From contig NZ_JADYVE010000009.1 of assembly GCF_020193655.1 (NCBI RefSeq), positions 163,447-227,446 of the forward strand: DNA of 64,000 nt, written 5' to 3'. The position numbers and the translations under genes are program-made. Position 1 is the stretch's first letter; each line of letters begins with the position of its first letter. Source of the stretch: Ensifer sp. IC3342. Lineage in GTDB: Bacteria > Pseudomonadota > Alphaproteobacteria > Rhizobiales > Rhizobiaceae. Below the pieces are notes generated by a model, which saw only the letters and a list, made by a program, of their open reading frames with translations, was not told the DNA's origin and did not search any database. Positions 47,116 through 56,249 of this stretch are shown here, piece by piece.

Positions 47116-49533
47116 ATGTCCGTCACGCAAAGGCAAGTGGAATTTATTGGCGCACACATGAAAGACCCTTGTCAGGTTGGCAAACTATACCGCAGGGTGC
47201 ATCTCTTACGTGCACTACTTGCGATTCGATCCCAGATGACCTCAGTTTTCGTAGCTTATCCCTCAGGCAATCAATATCATTCGGAAATGATCACTGGTGC
47301 CTGCGCGGCGGCCTCCACGGGAGGTCGGGTTGTTTCAGCTTGGTCAACCCTAGACACATCGGGATCGCCTATCGCGCAGTCCGTGGAAAGCTGGATCGAG
47401 GGGGCGGACGCCTTTGTGGCCGATATCTCGCTCGTCAACGCCAATGTCACATACGAGCTCGGTTATGCCATCGGACTCGATAAACCGACGCGCCTGATCC
47501 GATCCACACATCTCGATTTCAAGCCAATCAAAGCCGTCGGCCTCCTGGATACATTGGGATACGACGGTTACGACTACGCCGACAAGCTGCGCAGAATACT
47601 CTCAAAGCCCGACGAGACGAATCGCTGGGGCGAAGTTGCCAAAAACAAAGAGCAGCCGCTTTTCATCTTGCAGCCGCCCAAGCCCACTGACGCTGCCATG
47701 CGTTTAACAAGCGCCGTGAAAAAGATCGCTCGGATCAAGTTCCGCAACTTCAACCCGGCTGAAATCAGCCGCCTAAATGCAAGCGAAGCGTACGGACTGG
47801 TCCTGTCGTCGTACGGAGTAATAGCATTCTGGATGGACGGCACAAACGAAGAGGTCATCAGAAATAACCAAAGGGCGGCGTTTATCTACGGCATTGCTAG
47901 AGGCAAAGGAATCCCCTGTCGCTTGATTGCCCACGACAGCCAGACTCTTCCCCTCGACTTGCACGATCAGGCCCACCGGTGGTGGAAGCTTGAAGACTTG
48001 GACACGGTGGTCGCCGACTTCCGGGGTAACCTTGCTGATTTTCAGAACGAGTTCGTGTCGATAAAACACCACGACGAGCGGCTTCTCGAAACGCTAACAT
48101 GTGGTGATCCGGTCGCTGAAAACGAAGCGACCACCCTGGCTGACCATTTTCTCGAGACCGACGCCTTCCAGCGCACTCTTTCGGGGGAGGCCAATGTCCT
48201 TGTCGGCCGGAAAGGTAGCGGAAAAACCGCCGTGTTTCTCCAAGTCCGCGACCTTAGCCGTGCGAACAAAGAGAACATCGTCATTGACTTGATTCCCGAT
48301 GGGTACCAGCTGATCAAAATGAAAGAATTCATTCTGGACAAGCTAAGTCTGGGTACCCGTAAAGAGGTCATCGCCGCGTTTTGGGAATACGTCCTGTGGC
48401 TCGAAATCGCTTACAAGCTCTTGGAAAAGGACGAGCTTCGTGCCCTACGCGATCAAAGGCTGTACCCCGGCTACGAGAAGCTCAAGTCCCTTTTCGAACA
48501 ACGGGTGGATACCGGAACCGGAGATTTCTCTGAGCGCTTGAAGCGCCTGGCACAAAACGTTGTCGATCGATTTCGCGAAAGTAATCTCGTTGACCTGGAA
48601 CTGAATCAGCTCGACTCGTCCAAGGTGCTCGAAGCCATTTATGGTCAGGACGTGAGGATGCTGCGGGAGGCTGTGCTTGAATACCTTCGCTTGAAGGGAT
48701 TCGTCTTGTTCCTGTTCGATAATCTTGACCGCTTTTGGACGCCGGGCGGCTTCACGGACGATGACGCTATGATCGTTGTTGGTCTAACAGAATCGATGCA
48801 GGAAATCGCGCGGAAATTCAGAAGGAAAAATCTCGATTTCCGGTGGGGTATCTTCGTTCGCAGCGACGTCTACGAGTTTCTGATTCGCGGCATGGCAGAT
48901 TATGGGAAGCTAGCGGTCCAAAGTTTGGAATGGGCGGATCGGTCCCTCTTAAAGCAACTGTTTGAGCAACGCTTGAAAGCGAGCGCGATCGACATAAGGG
49001 AAGATTGGCCGACCCTATGGTCTCGGGCCTCAGTGTCAACTGTCGCTGGGAGACCAGTACTGGATTTTCTTATTGACGGCAGCCTTATGCGGCCAAGATA
49101 TCTGATCCGTCTCTTTGAAACCGCTCGTCGGCGCGCCGTTACGTTCGGCCGGGGCAAAATTGCGGAAGAAGACTACCTGGTCGCGTTGAAGGAGCTAGGA
49201 TGGCAGGTCCTGGAAGACCTTGACCGCGAGATTGCCGACCTTGTGCCGAAGGGTTCCGACCTGTTGTTCGAAGTTGTGCAACAACGGGAGAACCTGACAG
49301 CATCAAAACTTCGGTACATCGCTTCGAGAGAACTGAAAGACCCCGAAAGCATCGGTAAACTGATTGACGTTATGCTGTGGAATGGGAGCTTGGGGGTGAT
49401 GGAGGGTGACAGCGCTCGATACATCTTCGATGTCGGCTACAAGCGCCAATATCTGGCAACCCTATTGAAGGGTGATGACGACGCTTCTTTGTCGCTCCAT
49501 CCTACCCTCGTTGCCGCCCTGTCTGCTTCCTGA
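47116..49533 (+). CDS. P-loop ATPase (Sll1717-like) with N-terminal TIR/NDT-like domains
   Basis: The 805-residue frame has three parts. Residues about 42-130 form a Rossmann-like domain of nucleoside-deoxyribosyltransferase/TIR-like type (VFVAYPSGNQYHSEMITGAC, SWIEGADAFVADISLVNANV). A second similar domain seems to lie at about 195-280 (AYGLVLSSYGVIAFWMDG). A P-loop ATPase follows, with Walker A GRKGSGKT at 364-371 and a Walker B-like LFLFDNLD, then a helical C-terminus. This resembles the Sll1717 P-loop ATPase family found in defence contexts. The first 40 residues lack domain character, so the true start may be ATG 47236. The next gene, a SIR2 protein, follows after 35 bp. Confidence 0.75.
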   Translation: MSVTQRQVEFIGAHMKDPCQVGKLYRRVHLLRALLAIRSQMTSVFVAYPSGNQYHSEMITGACAAASTGGRVVSAWSTLDTSGSPIAQSVESWIEGADAFVADISLVNANVTYELGYAIGLDKPTRLIRSTHLDFKPIKAVGLLDTLGYDGYDYADKLRRILSKPDETNRWGEVAKNKEQPLFILQPPKPTDAAMRLTSAVKKIARIKFRNFNPAEISRLNASEAYGLVLSSYGVIAFWMDGTNEEVIRNNQRAAFIYGIARGKGIPCRLIAHDSQTLPLDLHDQAHRWWKLEDLDTVVADFRGNLADFQNEFVSIKHHDERLLETLTCGDPVAENEATTLADHFLETDAFQRTLSGEANVLVGRKGSGKTAVFLQVRDLSRANKENIVIDLIPDGYQLIKMKEFILDKLSLGTRKEVIAAFWEYVLWLEIAYKLLEKDELRALRDQRLYPGYEKLKSLFEQRVDTGTGDFSERLKRLAQNVVDRFRESNLVDLELNQLDSSKVLEAIYGQDVRMLREAVLEYLRLKGFVLFLFDNLDRFWTPGGFTDDDAMIVVGLTESMQEIARKFRRKNLDFRWGIFVRSDVYEFLIRGMADYGKLAVQSLEWADRSLLKQLFEQRLKASAIDIREDWPTLWSRASVSTVAGRPVLDFLIDGSLMRPRYLIRLFETARRRAVTFGRGKIAEEDYLVALKELGWQVLEDLDREIADLVPKGSDLLFEVVQQRENLTASKLRYIASRELKDPESIGKLIDVMLWNGSLGVMEGDSARYIFDVGYKRQYLATLLKGDDDASLSLHPTLVAALSAS

Positions 49534-49568
49534 ACCGATCTGTTCAAGAACCGAAAGCTCTCGGCTCG

Positions 49569-52500
49569 TTGGTGAACTGTACCGAGTCAACTTCACTTGC
49601 CGCCGCAGATGAGGACAAAGTGGGCACAGAAGAAAAAGACGAGAAGCTCGACCTTGCCGCTATAGAGACACTTCCAGACTACGCGGCTCTCCGGCAAGTA
49701 AAAGATGCATTATGGAAGCTCGGGGATGTCCACGGCGCGGCCGTAATGGTCGGAGCTGGATTTAGCCGATTTGCGAAACTGGCCGCCGCCACCACGCCGC
49801 AGCCGCCGTTGTGGAGCACGTTTAGGGACGCGATGTTGCAGGATCTCTATCCTGGCGGAGAGGGCCCTTCAGATCCGCTGATCCTTGCCGAAGAGTATCG
49901 CTCGACACTGGGATACGGAGCGCTCGAAGGGATTATCCGAAAGTACATTCGTGATACCGAGTGGGAACCTGGCGACCTGCATGGCAATCTGCTCCGCCTA
50001 CCGTGGTCCGACGTGTTGACGACAAACTGGGACACATTGCTTGAACGGTCCGCGGCGTTGGACCCGGACACGTCCTATGATGTCGTTCGTGTCATTGCAG
50101 ATATTGCCCGTGCCCGCAGGCCGAGAATTGTAAAGCTCCACGGCAGCATGCCCTCCTACCTTCCCTTCATCTTCACCGAAGAGGACTTTCGAACCTACCC
50201 CGAGCGTTTTGCACCTTTCGTGAATCTAGCTCAGCAGGCTCTACTTGAAAACGAGCTTTGTCTACTGGGCTTCTCAGGAGAGGACCCCAATTTCCTGAAA
50301 TGGGCAGGCTGGGTCAGAGACAAGCTCGGGACCGCGGCAAGGCCAATCAGGCTCATCGGCGTGCTCAATCTAGCCCCATCAAGACGTCGTCTCTTTGAGG
50401 CACGAAACATCACGCCCATTGATTTGTCTCCGTTGGTTCAACGACTGCCGCAGGAGGATCGGCATCAGAGGGCGATGGACATCCTCCTAGAATATTTCTG
50501 GCAGGCGCGCCCGTCGGCAAACGTCGAATGGGAATGCACGTCAGAGAAACAATACAATTTGGCCGCAGCCACCGATTCTGATGCCAAGGTGGCCCTCTTG
50601 GCTAGCATCTGGCGCGAGGACAGAGAGCGGCACCCTGGATGGCTCGTCACTCCATACGACCAACGATTACGGGGGCGATTTGCGATTCAGGACACGTTTA
50701 AGGTGCTGGCAAATGAGCTACCTAAAGTGTCGCCGGCAACAAGAGCCGCCATGCTCTATGAGGCTGTGTGGCGCTGGGACGCGCTCCACTGGTCATTACC
50801 GCCCTTCTTCGAGGAAATAGCTGAAAAGGCCCTAAACTCCGAAGAAGACTGTATGCTCCCGCAGGATCAGCGTGCGTTCCTACATATGTCGCTGGTGCGC
50901 CAGGCAAGGCATCGACGGGACTGGCCTAAGTTTGAGACGCGACTTGAGCGCCTCAAGTCCCTCCCAGGCGAAGATGCCATTAACGCGCATATCTACGAGG
51001 GCTGCCTTCGGGCGCGGGAGGAGCTAGACTATCATTATCTACTTGAGAACGCTCCTCGCCTTGATGGACAGGACCCGGTCTGGGGCCTTCGGCGAGCAGC
51101 GTTGCTGGCGGAGATACTCGAAACACAATCTGCGGCAAGAGCCGTCCAAGCAGCGCATAAGGAGATACGTCGCCGCCGTTCACAAGACCGTAGAAGCCCG
51201 TGGCTTCTCTCGCGGGAAGCGTGGGCATCTCTCATGATGCGAAGCGCCTGGTTTGAGCTTGAGACCGCGGCATCTGGCAGCGACCTCCCCCACTGGCCTC
51301 ATGCCCATAAAGGGGCCGATATCGATCCTTGGGACGAATTGAGCTCCATCAGCGATTCTTTGGAAGAGGCAGACCGGAAGCAGCGGGCTCGGGCAGTAGA
51401 GAAGCAGCCGCTCTTTGACCCAGGGCGCTACAGACTCAATTCAGGGATGCATTTCGTGAGCAGTGCCGTTTCGCATCCCTATGAACAGCTCGCATATTTG
51501 TCAGAGCGCGTCGGCCTGCCTTTGCGCATCGGAAGTTCTGAGATCACAGGGCGTCGGTGGGCGAGAGCAATTTCCACTCTTGAGGATGACACCCGGGCCG
51601 TGACTTGGTTGGCGCTGCGTTCGGTCATTTCTCACGACTATGAGCTCTTGGAGGAGCACTTCAGTCGTCTCGCTGTTGCAAGGCTTCCTCGGGAAGATGT
51701 CGATCGTATGGTGGATTGCTTGCGAGGTGCCATCGCATTTGGGCGAAGGCAGATGGCTCAGAGCGAAGACCGGATCGGCGAGTGGGCAAACCGGCTGAAG
51801 ACCATGTGCGAATTGCTGTCGCGCTTGTGCGTGAGACTCGATGGCGAACGGGCGATAGAGTGCTTCCAGCTGGCGTCGTCCCTTTTGTCCGACCCGTCCA
51901 TTCGACATTGGGTGGTCCTGAAGGGGATTGGCAATCTCCTCACCAGAAGCGCTCAGGCTCTCCAGCCAGAAAGGCGCCACGAGATTGCGCTCGACGTTCT
52001 TCGCCTGCCGTTGCCCAACGAGACCAAGTTCGGGGGTATCGAGAGGGATTTTCCGGAAGCATCAGAGCTGTTGGACGCAAAATCCTGGAAGGCGCGGGAG
52101 CACACCTACAGTTGGAACTCCCGTATTGCGCACTTGCTGGACCAGAGCAAAGGAGCGGAGCACGAGTCGCGCCGCCATGCTATCTTCCGATTGCTGCGAT
52201 TGTTCGAAGGTGGCGCGCTCACGGATGCAGAGGCAGAAGACTTCGGGCGAGGACTGTGGTCTGGCAACGCCCCTGACCGCACCGCGGCGGAGACTGGGCT
52301 GCTTCCACACGTGTTTCTGAGGCTTCCAAGTCCGGATCCTAACTTGCCAACTGCGCTCTTTGCGGAGGTAATCCAGAAGATCGCTGTTGGGTCGTATGAC
52401 GCGGGCTTGCTCATCTCGCTTCACAGCGCATCTTACACACTGCGGCACGAGTACAGTCTATACCATCTGAAACCTATGACGGCTCAAGCGATACTGGGCA

Positions 52501-53222
52501 GCCTTTTGCAATGGCAGCCGAAGGCCGCTGACCGCAATACCCCCTTTGACTTTGGAAACGACAGGGACAATGAGTATACGGAGCTCACAATCGCCCGCGT
52601 CCTTTCGTCAACCATCTTGCCATCTGTTCCTGCCGAAGCGGTGGATGATCGCACTTGCGATGCTATACTCGCGCGGATAGCTGATGGTTCGATGCCCTCA
52701 CTTCTTCTGGCTCTGCCTGCTATGATCGCCTGTAATCCCTCGCAGGCGGAAAGAGCTCACAATGCAATCCGTGCTGGTTTGCTAGCTGGAAGATCGCGCG
52801 CGGTCCAAGCGGCCCTTAACGCGCTGCTTTTTCTCGTCGAACGTTGGGAAAGCGATGGCACACCAATACCGGCAACCCTCGTCTCAGAAGTTGTGACTTT
52901 GTGCTTCATGCGGCGAGAGCCAGGCTTTGTCTCGGCGCTGCGCGTTGCCACGAGATTGGTAAACTCGAACGCCGTGCCAGGAAGTGAGCGCAGTCGCCTG
53001 ATTGAAGGGATAGAACTCATCCGCACCGAAACGTCCTACGGCCACTTTGAAGACCAGTCCCGCCGGTCGGATGTCGGCTTGATACGCCGTAGCGCAGTCC
53101 AGCTCTGCGAGGCGCTCAAAAATTCGGGTGAAACTGCTGCGGTACTCAATGCGTGGCTGTCGGAAGTGGATTCGGACCCGATGCCTGAAGTGCGGTATGC
53201 CTTGCAGGAAGAGGACGAGTAG
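49569..53222 (+). CDS. Large SIR2-domain protein, predicted NADase effector
   Basis: The 1,217-residue protein has a SIR2-like NAD-binding domain at about 45-300. It shows VMVGAGFSR (glycine motif), the catalytic-type Asn153 and Asp155 in VLTTNWD, His191 in KLHGS, and CLLGFSGEDPNF. The remaining 900 residues are helical and repeat-like with many Arg and Ala, suiting a sensor or scaffold. Defence-associated sirtuins (DSR- and ThsA-type) deplete NAD+ on infection, and this length is close to DSR proteins. The start is TTG 49569 or GTG 49572; no in-frame ATG occurs before residue 60. The gene forms a two-gene unit with the preceding ATPase. Confidence 0.82.
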   Translation: MVNCTESTSLAAADEDKVGTEEKDEKLDLAAIETLPDYAALRQVKDALWKLGDVHGAAVMVGAGFSRFAKLAAATTPQPPLWSTFRDAMLQDLYPGGEGPSDPLILAEEYRSTLGYGALEGIIRKYIRDTEWEPGDLHGNLLRLPWSDVLTTNWDTLLERSAALDPDTSYDVVRVIADIARARRPRIVKLHGSMPSYLPFIFTEEDFRTYPERFAPFVNLAQQALLENELCLLGFSGEDPNFLKWAGWVRDKLGTAARPIRLIGVLNLAPSRRRLFEARNITPIDLSPLVQRLPQEDRHQRAMDILLEYFWQARPSANVEWECTSEKQYNLAAATDSDAKVALLASIWREDRERHPGWLVTPYDQRLRGRFAIQDTFKVLANELPKVSPATRAAMLYEAVWRWDALHWSLPPFFEEIAEKALNSEEDCMLPQDQRAFLHMSLVRQARHRRDWPKFETRLERLKSLPGEDAINAHIYEGCLRAREELDYHYLLENAPRLDGQDPVWGLRRAALLAEILETQSAARAVQAAHKEIRRRRSQDRRSPWLLSREAWASLMMRSAWFELETAASGSDLPHWPHAHKGADIDPWDELSSISDSLEEADRKQRARAVEKQPLFDPGRYRLNSGMHFVSSAVSHPYEQLAYLSERVGLPLRIGSSEITGRRWARAISTLEDDTRAVTWLALRSVISHDYELLEEHFSRLAVARLPREDVDRMVDCLRGAIAFGRRQMAQSEDRIGEWANRLKTMCELLSRLCVRLDGERAIECFQLASSLLSDPSIRHWVVLKGIGNLLTRSAQALQPERRHEIALDVLRLPLPNETKFGGIERDFPEASELLDAKSWKAREHTYSWNSRIAHLLDQSKGAEHESRRHAIFRLLRLFEGGALTDAEAEDFGRGLWSGNAPDRTAAETGLLPHVFLRLPSPDPNLPTALFAEVIQKIAVGSYDAGLLISLHSASYTLRHEYSLYHLKPMTAQAILGSLLQWQPKAADRNTPFDFGNDRDNEYTELTIARVLSSTILPSVPAEAVDDRTCDAILARIADGSMPSLLLALPAMIACNPSQAERAHNAIRAGLLAGRSRAVQAALNALLFLVERWESDGTPIPATLVSEVVTLCFMRREPGFVSALRVATRLVNSNAVPGSERSRLIEGIELIRTETSYGHFEDQSRRSDVGLIRRSAVQLCEALKNSGETAAVLNAWLSEVDSDPMPEVRYALQEEDE

Positions 53223-53566
53223 CTCGCCTTGGCCATGGGTTCTGGTACAGGTCCCATAGCGCAAGCAACCGTAAGGGCATTGCTACTCCTTGATCCTTAT
53301 CGTGCGATAACGCCGGCGCGTGGCGCTATCCCTGTTCACGCCGGTCGCCCTTAATTGCTTCACCTTGAAGGGATCTGAACCGTCGACCCCGCAATGGGCG
53401 TCGGCTCGCTTCGGAGACTCGTTGCGCGAGCTTCTAACGCGTCGGCTGTGGATACCGCCAATTCACCTTGATCCCGATAATGAGCATTCGGTGTCGGGCG
53501 AAATGAAAAACTAACCCCCTAACGAACTGAAGAACTGACCCCCTCGTGTCAAACGAGGAGAGATGG

Positions 53567-54853
53567 ATGGCGACCGATATTTCAGCGCATCCTGCATCGT
53601 CGCGAACGATGCAGGACGGGGAAATGCTTCAGGGTGACGAGGTGGTGGCGATGTTGCGACTGCACGAGCTTGGTTGGGGCGCGAAGCGGCTTTCGAAGGA
53701 ATTCGGATGTGCGCGCAACACAGTACGGCGCTATTTGCGCGAAGGTGGAGCCGTTCCTTTCAAGAAACCTGCTCGACGCAGTGCTTTTGACGGCCTGGAT
53801 GATTGGCTGCGCGAACGCTTCTTCCGCCATGACGGGAATGCGGATGTGATCCGGCAGGAATTGGCGAGCGAGCATGGCATCGTCATTGGGCTGCGCTCAG
53901 TCGAGCTTCGGGTGCGGCAGTGGCGGCGTGAGTTGAAAGCCCAGAAGCGCGCGACAGTTCGGTTTGAGACGCCGCCGGGGCGTCAGTTGCAGATCGACTT
54001 TGGTCAGACGCGGGTGTGGATCGGCGGCGAACGGGTTCGAGTTTACGTATTTGTGGCCACATTGGGCTACTCCCGTCGCATCCATATCCGCGCCTCGCTT
54101 CGCGAGGGTCAAAAAGACTGGTTTGAAGGGATGGAGGGAGCGTTCCTGCGGTTTGGTGGCGTTCCCAGCGAAGTCTTGCTGGATAATGCAAAGCCGCTGG
54201 TGGAGCACCACGACGCCGTCACGCGGGAGGTGCGCTTCAATGCGCGACTATGGGCCTTCGCCCACTATTGGGGATTTACACCACGCGCTTGCGCACCCTA
54301 CCGGGCTCGAACGAAAGGGAAGGACGAGCGCGGGGTCGGCTACGTCAAACGCAACGCGATCGCCGGCCGCCAGTTCGAGAGCTGGGCGCAGTTCGAGGCA
54401 CATCTGGAGCGGTGGACACGAGAGATAGCCGACAAGAGAGAGCATGGAACGACGGGCATGCCGCCGGCGGAACGCTTTGCCGCTGAGGCCGGAACGCTGC
54501 GCCCGCTCGCCGGCCGGGCGCCATTCGGACAGTTGCGCGATCTTGTCCGCAAGGTTCAGGCGGACTGCGCAATCGATCTGGACACGAACAGCTACTCGGT
54601 GCCCTGGCGGCTGATCGGCGAGAGCGTTCAGGTCGTGGTGCTGGCCGGCCGTGTGATCGTCCGGCATGCAGGCCAGGTGGTGGCCGATCATCCCTTGTGC
54701 CGCGGGCGCCGACAACGGATCGTAGACCGGGCTCATTTTATCGGCGTCGCTGGTGTCGAAGCGCCGGTGCAAGTCGCACCGATTGAGATTGCTGCATCCG
54801 CCTTGCTGCGGCCGCTTGCGGAATATGAAGCGGTAGCTGGAGGAGGCTGGTGA
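53567..54853 (+). CDS. istA: IS21 transposase IstA (copy 2)
   Basis: The start is ATG 53567, preceded by GAGGAGAG; an in-frame GTG lies at 53546. The protein of about 428 residues has a helix-turn-helix (LGWGAKRLSKEFGCARNTVR) and a DDE core: QIDFGQTRVWIGG (first Asp), VLLDNAKPLV (second Asp) and KDERGVGYVKRN (Glu). A beta-barrel C-terminal part (DTNSYSVPWRLIGESVQVVV) follows. It is shorter than copy 1, and this IS21 branch is common in Proteobacteria. It overlaps istB by 4 bp. Confidence 0.94.
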   Translation: MATDISAHPASSRTMQDGEMLQGDEVVAMLRLHELGWGAKRLSKEFGCARNTVRRYLREGGAVPFKKPARRSAFDGLDDWLRERFFRHDGNADVIRQELASEHGIVIGLRSVELRVRQWRRELKAQKRATVRFETPPGRQLQIDFGQTRVWIGGERVRVYVFVATLGYSRRIHIRASLREGQKDWFEGMEGAFLRFGGVPSEVLLDNAKPLVEHHDAVTREVRFNARLWAFAHYWGFTPRACAPYRARTKGKDERGVGYVKRNAIAGRQFESWAQFEAHLERWTREIADKREHGTTGMPPAERFAAEAGTLRPLAGRAPFGQLRDLVRKVQADCAIDLDTNSYSVPWRLIGESVQVVVLAGRVIVRHAGQVVADHPLCRGRRQRIVDRAHFIGVAGVEAPVQVAPIEIAASALLRPLAEYEAVAGGGW

Positions 54854-55653
54854 TGACGAACATCGATCACGATACGCTAGTCGCGACGCTCGACCGGCTG
54901 AAGCTGACAGCAATCCGCGATCAGCTCGACACGCTGTTGGACGAGGCGGCGCGCTCGAAGATGACTTTACGCGAGGCCCTGGCTTTCCTGGTATCGCGAG
55001 AGATCGCGCGGCGCGACGAGCGGCGAATCTCGATGTCGAGCAAGCTGGCGCAGTTCCCCTTTGTACGCGAACTTGACGGCTTCGAGTTTGAGGCGCAGCC
55101 ATCGCTGGATCAAGGACAGATCAGAGAGCTTGCGACCTGTCGCTGGATCGCTCACGGCGACACACTCCTGTTGCTGGGGCCTCCGGGAACGGGCAAAACC
55201 CATCTGGCCGTGAGCCTTGGGCGTGAGGCAATCCGCCAGAACTACAACGTTCAGTTCGTTACCGCGGCCACCCTTGTTGCGATGTTAGCCAAAGCCCACA
55301 GCGACGGCTCACTCGACAAACAGTTGACGATGCTCGCCCGGCCGAAATTGCTGATCATCGACGAGCTCGGTTATCTCCCCTTCGAGGCCAACGCCGCGCA
55401 CCTGTTCTTCCAACTGGTGTCCCGACGCTACGAAAAAGGATCGATCCTGATCACATCAAACCGTTCCGTCGGTGAATGGGGAAGCGTATTTGGCGATCCC
55501 GTCGTGGCGACGGCGATCTTGGATCGCTTACTCCACCATTCCACGGTGATTACCATCCGTGGTGATAGCTACCGCCTTCGCGAGAAGCGCCGCTCCGGTC
55601 TTCTACAAAAGACCGGAGCGGCGCTCGAAACAAACGAAACGGGAAATCAATGA
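54850..55653 (+). CDS. istB: IS21 helper ATPase IstB (copy 2)
   Basis: The 267-residue AAA+ protein has Walker A GPPGTGKTHLA, Walker B LLIIDELGY and the sensor stretch SILITSNRSVGEWGSVFGDP. The C-terminus (HHSTVITIRGDSYRLREKRR) is typical of IstB. It starts at an ATG overlapping the istA stop (ATGA). It works with IstA to select target DNA. No defects are seen. Confidence 0.95.
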   Translation: MMTNIDHDTLVATLDRLKLTAIRDQLDTLLDEAARSKMTLREALAFLVSREIARRDERRISMSSKLAQFPFVRELDGFEFEAQPSLDQGQIRELATCRWIAHGDTLLLLGPPGTGKTHLAVSLGREAIRQNYNVQFVTAATLVAMLAKAHSDGSLDKQLTMLARPKLLIIDELGYLPFEANAAHLFFQLVSRRYEKGSILITSNRSVGEWGSVFGDPVVATAILDRLLHHSTVITIRGDSYRLREKRRSGLLQKTGAALETNETGNQ

Positions 55654-55730
55654 AGGGGGTCAGATCTTCGTTTCGCCAAAGGGGTCAAATCTTCCCTTCG
55701 CTTGACATTCGGCAATATTGCTGAGAATCG

Positions 55731-56246
55731 ATGATCGGAAACTTACAGTGTAGTGATGCGGAGGGAATATTGGCCCGGAAGGTGTTTTTTAGCTTCCACT
55801 ACGACAGAGACGTTCACCGCGTCATGCAGGTGAGAAATTCTTGGATCGTTCGCCCGGAAGGCGAAGCCTCTCCGTTCTTCGACAAGGCTGAATTTGAAAA
55901 GATCAAGCAGCGTTCGGGCGGCATCGAGAAGTGGATCGAGGCGCAACTCTCAGGGACGTCAGTCACGGTTGTTCTGTATGGCGCTGAAACCTATCACCGC
56001 GAGTGGGTGCGCTACGAGATTAAGCGTAGCTATGAGCTTGGAAAAGGTCTTCTGGCAATCGACATTCACAACATCAAACATCCCCAGAATGGCGCTGATG
56101 TCCAAGGCCTGAACCCACTTTCTTATTTTAAAGTCAACCAGACGCCTTTGAATACGATGTATCGTCAGTACGATTGGGTGAGGGACAACGGCTACACCAA
56201 TATCAGCTCATGGGTCGAGGAAGCAGCCAAGGCTGCAGGTAGATAG
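55731..56246 (+). CDS. thsB: Thoeris ThsB: TIR-like signal synthase
   Basis: The 171-residue protein is a TIR-like domain of the MTH538/DUF1863 (ThsB) type: ARKVFFSFHYDRDVHRVMQV, FFDKAEFEKIKQRSG, TSVTVVLYGAETYHREWVRY and EIKRSYELGKGLLAIDIHNI. In Thoeris, ThsB senses infection and converts NAD+ into a cyclic-ADP-ribose isomer that activates ThsA. The frame opens at ATG 55731, but homologous sequence begins at ARKVFF. A TTG at 55770 after GGAGGG is a likely real start, giving about 158 residues. It is followed 3 bp later by the ThsA gene. An IS21 element ends only 24 bp upstream. Confidence 0.88.
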   Translation: MIGNLQCSDAEGILARKVFFSFHYDRDVHRVMQVRNSWIVRPEGEASPFFDKAEFEKIKQRSGGIEKWIEAQLSGTSVTVVLYGAETYHREWVRYEIKRSYELGKGLLAIDIHNIKHPQNGADVQGLNPLSYFKVNQTPLNTMYRQYDWVRDNGYTNISSWVEEAAKAAGR

Positions 56247-56249
56247 CCT

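Larger units (their letters stand above)
53492..55707 (+). mobile_element. IS21-family insertion sequence (copy 2), intact
   Basis: This copy differs from the one at 13372. Its ends are imperfect inverted repeats of about 50 bp: the left begins TGTCGGGCGAAATGAAAAAC and the right, read inward, begins TGTCAAGCGAAGGGAAGATT. Both hold a second GAAGA-CTGACCCCC repeat inside. TTCGG occurs immediately outside both ends (53487-53491 and 55708-55712), giving a 5-bp target duplication. It lies between the SIR2 gene and the Thoeris genes. Confidence 0.88.

Noticed and set aside
54248..55102. 284-codon minus-strand frame
   Set aside because: Shadow of the IS21 istA/istB genes on the other strand.
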